Assembly: GCA_002344785.1 (NCBI GenBank)
Contig: DDUL01000055.1
Coordinates: forward strand, 1 to 43,900
DNA from: Bdellovibrionaceae bacterium UBA2339
Lineage (GTDB): Bacteria > Bdellovibrionota > Bdellovibrionia > Bdellovibrionales > JAMPXM01
Length of the DNA stretch: 43,900 nucleotides
Direction: 5' to 3'
How positions within the stretch are numbered: the stretch's first letter is position 1; each line of letters opens with the position of its first letter. The notes beneath the pieces were generated by a model that saw only the letters and a program-made list of their open reading frames with translations, was not told where the DNA came from and searched no databases. This document shows positions 39,981 to 43,900 of this stretch, one piece after another. The translations under genes and the position numbers were made by a program.

Positions 39981-41504
39981 GTGAATCGAGTACGGCCGCC
40001 AAAACGAATCACAGCCTCTCGCCATCAGTTTAAGTTCTCGCTTTTGATCTGGGCCATCAGTCTTGTAGGTCAAATGGCAGCACCTATCGCGCTTGCGGCG
40101 GACGAGTCTCACACGGACCACTCAAATGCGGATCAACCCAGTCGCGCGATCGAGCGCAGCGCGCGGCCCGCAGCCACGAGCGCCACACCCCGGCCAACTG
40201 TGAATGCGGCCCGCCCAAGTGGCACTCCGCGGCCCTCAGCGCCGCGGCCCGCCGCATCGGCTGGACAACAAGCTGGCGCCCAACAACCAGCTCGTCGTGC
40301 AACACCACGACCGGCGGCGACCCCGAGAATCGAAACACCGGCACAAACTCTCGAGCGACTTCGCGGACCCCTGACTGAACTTCAGCAACTCGAACAAAAT
40401 CTCACCGGACGCCTCGAAGCGCTTCACCTTGCCCAAGTCGATGACCTTGAGGGCATGGCCAATTCCGCCTTCCTGGGACAAATTCTCACGCAAGTCTTTA
40501 ATGAAGCCCGTCGCCGAAACTGGCGGCAGAGTGAACGCTTTAGAATTTTCCCGGTGAGCTCGCTCTATACCGAAGAACTCAATTCGCGACCCAGTTTGTT
40601 TGCGCAAGGCCGACCGGTGAATCAAGAAAGTCTTCGCGTCGGAATCATGGGCCTGACGGTGGGAAGCACGCAGCGCGGATTGATGCTGACGGCGAGCTAT
40701 CAAGGCGGCGATGCCAATGAAATCAAAGCTTACTTGAGAACGCGCAAGATCTCGGACCTACTCGTTGAATCTGAGCGCGAGTTCCAAGCCTTCGCTGTTG
40801 ATCTTGTCGACCGATTTCGCGATGGAAACAATCGCATCAGTCGCTATCTGCCCGTGGCCGGAGACACCGCCACCTGGGTGTTGGGCTGCGAAACTCTGCT
40901 CGCGGGACGATTCTGCATTCAAGCACGCGTTTTCGATGCCAAAGATACGAGCTTGAACGTTTTCATCGACGCCCTCTTGGGAGAAACCGCCAGTCCCCAG
41001 AATCAATTGATCCAAAGCATTCGCGAGACCAATCTTCGTTGGCCCATCGACAGCACTTGGATTTCACGCGGCTATCGCGTCTGCGGATGCACAGGCCAAC
41101 ATTACGGTTTGGATTTGGCATCGCCCATCGGCACCATCGTCCGAAGCGTGCAAGATGGCGTGGTGTCGCGGGTTGCGAATCTCCCCGGCTGGGGACGAAG
41201 CGTGGTGATCGAGCACACGCTGCCCGACGGCCGAAAATACATTTCGCTCTATGCGCATCTCTCGCGCTTCGCGAAAGGTTTGCGGGCCGGACAAAATGTT
41301 CGTAAAGGCGAGATTGTCGCACTCGTGGGCAACAGTGGACGAAGCTCAGGCCCGCATCTGCATCTTGAGATTCGGCCGTTGATCGAAGGACGTGATCCCC
41401 TGCTTCTACCGTCACGTGACAATCGGCCCATCGATCCGATGCGCGTGCTCAATCTGCTGCATCTGTTTGTCGACACAAGCCCTGATGCGGTCAACGCACT
41501 TTGA
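39981..41504 (+). CDS. Exported M23 (LytM/lysostaphin-type) metallopeptidase
   Basis: 507 aa. GTG 39981 has GGGAGG 6 bp upstream; the ATG at 39975 abuts that site. A signal peptide (LLIWAISLVGQMAAPIALA) leads to a Pro/Ala/Arg/Thr linker, a helical segment (about 120-175) and a middle domain. The C-terminal M23 domain has H374 and D378 (QHYGLD), YAHL (H426) and HLHLE (H459, H461): the zinc ligands are H374, D378 and H461 with H426 and H459 at the active site. M23 enzymes cut peptidoglycan cross-bridges or stems. The CGCTGQH loop before the first ligand holds two Cys. It is convergent with the helicase gene. Confidence 0.9.
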   Translation: MNRVRPPKRITASRHQFKFSLLIWAISLVGQMAAPIALAADESHTDHSNADQPSRAIERSARPAATSATPRPTVNAARPSGTPRPSAPRPAASAGQQAGAQQPARRATPRPAATPRIETPAQTLERLRGPLTELQQLEQNLTGRLEALHLAQVDDLEGMANSAFLGQILTQVFNEARRRNWRQSERFRIFPVSSLYTEELNSRPSLFAQGRPVNQESLRVGIMGLTVGSTQRGLMLTASYQGGDANEIKAYLRTRKISDLLVESEREFQAFAVDLVDRFRDGNNRISRYLPVAGDTATWVLGCETLLAGRFCIQARVFDAKDTSLNVFIDALLGETASPQNQLIQSIRETNLRWPIDSTWISRGYRVCGCTGQHYGLDLASPIGTIVRSVQDGVVSRVANLPGWGRSVVIEHTLPDGRKYISLYAHLSRFAKGLRAGQNVRKGEIVALVGNSGRSSGPHLHLEIRPLIEGRDPLLLPSRDNRPIDPMRVLNLLHLFVDTSPDAVNAL

Positions 41505-41524
41505 TTGAAGGCTGGAAAGCGCGG

Positions 41525-43738
41525 TTAGCGCGGTTTCGATGAAGTCGATGTCGGTGCGCCCTGCGGCTGGCCTGCCGGTGCACTGGCAAGCTTCTCGGCT
41601 GCAATTTCTGCGGCTTGTTCCGAGGCCAAAGCCGCCACACGGCTATCGAGACGCGCAAACAATTGCGCCAGTTTATCTTGGCGAGCGGCAGCCGCGAGCG
41701 GCCTTGCACCATCTTGATAGCGAATCAGCAAGTTTTCAGGAATCTCGACGACAAAGCGAGAAATGCTCACCGGCTGGAGTCGTCCAAAGCGTCGCCGCTG
41801 TCGAGCTTGGGATAAGACCAAATGCTTTCGGGCGCGAGTGATCCCGACATAGAACAAGCGCCGCTCCTCACTCAAATCCCCACCCAGTGTTCGATGCGGC
41901 AAAAGATCTTCCTCACAACCAATTAAGCAGACCGCATCGAACTCAAGGCCTTTGCACGCATGCAAAGTGAGCAGCTGCACTTTCGGCGTGGCCTCGCCAT
42001 CCCGGCTTTCTTCAACTTGATCGCGAAGCTCCATAGAATCCATGAAGCGCACAAGACTCGACTCATCTAAGCTTCGTCCGGCATCGACTTCGCGAGCCAA
42101 AAACGAGTCGAGAACTTTACCCAGCACTTCCAGTGCGAACCAACGCTTCTCAAAGGCTTCCATCTCGCGATGTAAGCCCCTCACATAGTCGCGATAGCCC
42201 AACTCATTGAGAAACTGAATCAGCCGGCGACCCGGAGAATCGACGGCGTCTTCTCCGGCACGCGGGGGTTTGACAAGTAAAAGCCCGGGCAAACGATCCA
42301 GATGCGAAAACAGAGTTTCAATCGACTGACCGGCCGCCTCGGGAACTTGGGCCTGTTGCCATTTGCGAGCGCTGACGTGAAAACGGATGCCTTGCTTTTC
42401 GCTCCACGCTTGAATTCGTTCGATTGAAGTTTCACCGACTCCGCGAGGCGGCGTGTTGATGATGCGACGAAAGGCGACTTCGTTGGGCGCCAACGAGCAG
42501 CGCATGTAGGCCAAGACGTCTTTGACTTCTTTGCGATCGAAGAAAGCTTGGCCACCGGTGATCGCGTAGGGAATCGCCTCGCGCCGCAACTCGCCTTCCA
42601 ACAGCCCGCCTTGACCATTTGATCGATAGAGGATGGCGATTTCGTTGGCTGAGACTCCCTTTTCCATGAACTCGCGAATGCGTGAGATGGTCTGCGCCAC
42701 CTCGACGTCTTCGCTGTCGTAGACAAAGAACTCCGGCGTCTCGCCGCGTTCAGCTTGCGGATCACTTCGCAATCGCTTGCCGTGTCGCTGCTCGTTTTTC
42801 TCGATGACAAAATTGGCGAGGTCGAGGATCGCAGGCGATGAGCGATAGTTTCTCTCGAGACGTATCACTTGTGCGCCGGGAAACTCCTTGGGAAATTCGA
42901 GGATATTCGCGACGCGCGCACCCCGCCAACCGTAGATGGATTGGTCATCGTCGCCGACCACAGCAAGATTTCCGGTGCCGCGCGATAGCTCGCGCACCAA
43001 TTCGAGCTGCGCGCCGTTGGTGTCTTGAAACTCATCGACCATTAGGAAATCAAAAATTTCGGCGAACTCGCGCTGGAGCGCATCGCTTTCGCGCAGCGCT
43101 TGCAGAGGCCGAGTCAAAAGATCGCTGAAGTCCGTGACCCCAAGAAGTTCAAGTCTTCGCAAATACTTGGGTAGCAAAGCGCTCGCCATGACTTCGTACT
43201 CATCGGCGTCGTTGCGTCCGAGCTTCGCTGGATCCACACCGCGAATCACCGCTTCTTCGCGCCATTGGTTCATCAACTCCAAGAGCTGATCGATGCGGAA
43301 TGCATCCTTTTGCGCGCGAGTCTCCTTGAGCAGTTCTCGGACGATACCTTCAGCGTCCGATGAATCGATCACGCCGAAGCTCGCAGGAAGCTTCATCGCG
43401 CGATGATGCCGACGCATCCATTGTAGTCCGAAGGAATGGAAAGTTCCCGTCCAAATTTCTTGCGCCGATGCGCCCAACTTATGTGCCACGCGATGCTTCA
43501 GTTCGCGCGCGGCCTTGTTGGTGAAGGTCAGCACGCCAACCCGCGACGCCGGAACGCGCTCGACGTCCAACAAGCGCCCTGTGCGCGACACCAGCACCGT
43601 CGTCTTGCCTGATCCGGCACCAGCCAAGATCAAAAGCGGCCCTTGCACGTGCCGCACGGCCTGCACTTGTTCGGGGTTCAAACCCTTGATCCAACGTGAA
43701 TCGCTCGAGGCGGATGGCGCCTTGGGTTTATCCGCCAT
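41525..43738 (-). CDS. UvrD/Rep/PcrA-family superfamily-1 DNA helicase
   Basis: 737 aa. Helicase motifs in order: Q-motif LNPEQVQAV, motif I AGAGSGKT (39-46), Ia LTFTNKAA, Ic GTFHSFG, II MVDEFQDTN, III VVGDDDQSIYGWRGA, IV IRLERNYRSS, V LLTLHACKGLEFDAV and VI EERRLFYVGITRAR. The 3'-5' helicase unwinds DNA in repair and at blocked replication forks. The C-terminal ~80 residues are Ala/Gln-rich and end in a low-complexity tail (GQPQGAPTSTSSKPR). Whether it is the Rep or the UvrD/PcrA ortholog cannot be settled here. ATG 43738 overlaps the end of the upstream membrane-protein gene by 11 bp. Confidence 0.95.
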   Translation of the reverse strand: MADKPKAPSASSDSRWIKGLNPEQVQAVRHVQGPLLILAGAGSGKTTVLVSRTGRLLDVERVPASRVGVLTFTNKAARELKHRVAHKLGASAQEIWTGTFHSFGLQWMRRHHRAMKLPASFGVIDSSDAEGIVRELLKETRAQKDAFRIDQLLELMNQWREEAVIRGVDPAKLGRNDADEYEVMASALLPKYLRRLELLGVTDFSDLLTRPLQALRESDALQREFAEIFDFLMVDEFQDTNGAQLELVRELSRGTGNLAVVGDDDQSIYGWRGARVANILEFPKEFPGAQVIRLERNYRSSPAILDLANFVIEKNEQRHGKRLRSDPQAERGETPEFFVYDSEDVEVAQTISRIREFMEKGVSANEIAILYRSNGQGGLLEGELRREAIPYAITGGQAFFDRKEVKDVLAYMRCSLAPNEVAFRRIINTPPRGVGETSIERIQAWSEKQGIRFHVSARKWQQAQVPEAAGQSIETLFSHLDRLPGLLLVKPPRAGEDAVDSPGRRLIQFLNELGYRDYVRGLHREMEAFEKRWFALEVLGKVLDSFLAREVDAGRSLDESSLVRFMDSMELRDQVEESRDGEATPKVQLLTLHACKGLEFDAVCLIGCEEDLLPHRTLGGDLSEERRLFYVGITRARKHLVLSQARQRRRFGRLQPVSISRFVVEIPENLLIRYQDGARPLAAAARQDKLAQLFARLDSRVAALASEQAAEIAAEKLASAPAGQPQGAPTSTSSKPR

Positions 43739-43900
43739 AGCTGGCCCAGCCCTTCAATATGAATCGCACGCCAAGAACGAGAAGTATTGTCGACACTCCC
43801 GCCACGCGGACTCGATCTGGGAGTTTGCCTTGCCAACGAAGTCCAAAGAAGGAGCTCACAAGCCCGCCGACAATCAACCACATCACACAGTCGTAACGGA
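43728..43900 (-). CDS. C-terminal fragment of a probable TauE/SafE-family membrane protein (runs off the window)
   Basis: Only the last 57 codons are in the window, ending in TAA at 43730-43728. The peptide has a glycine-rich membrane segment (MWLIVGGLVSSFFGLRW), a basic loop (GKLPDRVRV) and a final segment (VSTILLVLGVRFIL). The helix-basic-loop-helix ending with LPDRV fits TauE/SafE (TSUP) anion exporters. A small frame with other start in this stretch is a shadow. The stop overlaps the helicase start, so the two genes are probably co-transcribed. Confidence 0.55.
   Translation of the reverse strand, partial: RYDCVMWLIVGGLVSSFFGLRWQGKLPDRVRVAGVSTILLVLGVRFILKGWASYGG

Noticed and set aside
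39671..40033. Plus-strand 120-codon frame and the opposing 107-codon frame
   Set aside because: Neither has a ribosome site, signal or domain, and both overlap the promoter region of the M23 gene.
1..43900. CRISPR arrays, rRNA genes, IS elements
   Set aside because: No regularly spaced direct repeats with unique spacers, no rRNA sequence and no transposase were seen; the short tandem repeats have no spacers.

Overview
The window looks like a chromosomal piece from a Gram-negative, Bdellovibrionota/Oligoflexia-like bacterium. This is an inference from gene content: many signal-peptide proteins of unknown function, lipoproteins, secreted peptidoglycan-hydrolase-type enzymes with Pro/Ala/Thr-rich linkers, and a lysine-tailed SWIB protein. 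The body is GC-rich. The first ~3.5 kb is visibly more A+T-rich and is an integrated element.

Region 1 (1-3733) is the end of a mobile element: an XRE regulator, three small cargo genes (one pair possibly frameshifted) and a large serine recombinase, lying against the 3' end of tRNA-Asp(GUC). A 15-bp repeat of the tRNA 3' end sits inside the last codons of the recombinase, and the base composition changes there.

Region 2 (4357-11860, minus strand) is the most distinctive part: a seven-gene operon, most junctions being ATGA stop/start overlaps. In transcription order it has a Tyr/Lys-less SDR, a luciferase-like flavin oxidoreductase, an Asparaginase_II-family protein, a 2-aminomuconate-semialdehyde-type dehydrogenase, the catalytic subunit of a 2-aminophenol 1,6-dioxygenase-type LigB enzyme, a fusion of the non-catalytic LigB subunit with a RidA/2-aminomuconate-deaminase domain, and a small membrane protein. 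Together they suggest extradiol cleavage of an o-aminophenol-type ring, oxidation of the semialdehyde and deamination. The usual lower-pathway genes (decarboxylase, hydratase, aldolase) are absent.

Region 3 (12036-20950) holds ordinary single genes: ABM-like protein, methyltransferase, inorganic pyrophosphatase, FNR-type reductase, GNAT, lipoprotein, YjbQ, a large secreted protein and an FAH hydrolase. It also carries a 47-bp duplicated segment and a hexamer repeat.

Region 4 (20943-28748) is rich in exported proteins: a probable NlpC/P60-like enzyme, a protein with a caspase/CHAT-like His/Cys pair and an alpha-helical repeat protein. Smr and oligoribonuclease genes lie within it.

Region 5 (28739-32569) carries ahcY, map and the SWIB gene, then a ~720-bp gene-free stretch with an array of CCCTAGGG palindromes beside a perfect DnaA box.

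Region 6 (32570-43900) carries an MFS transporter, a J-domain-like protein, ettA with a 13-bp tandem repeat in its leader, BolA, a DUF4234-like protein, a CAP-domain protein, an M23 peptidase, a UvrD/Rep-type helicase and the end of a probable TauE/SafE exporter. No CRISPR array and no rRNA were seen; one tRNA was found.
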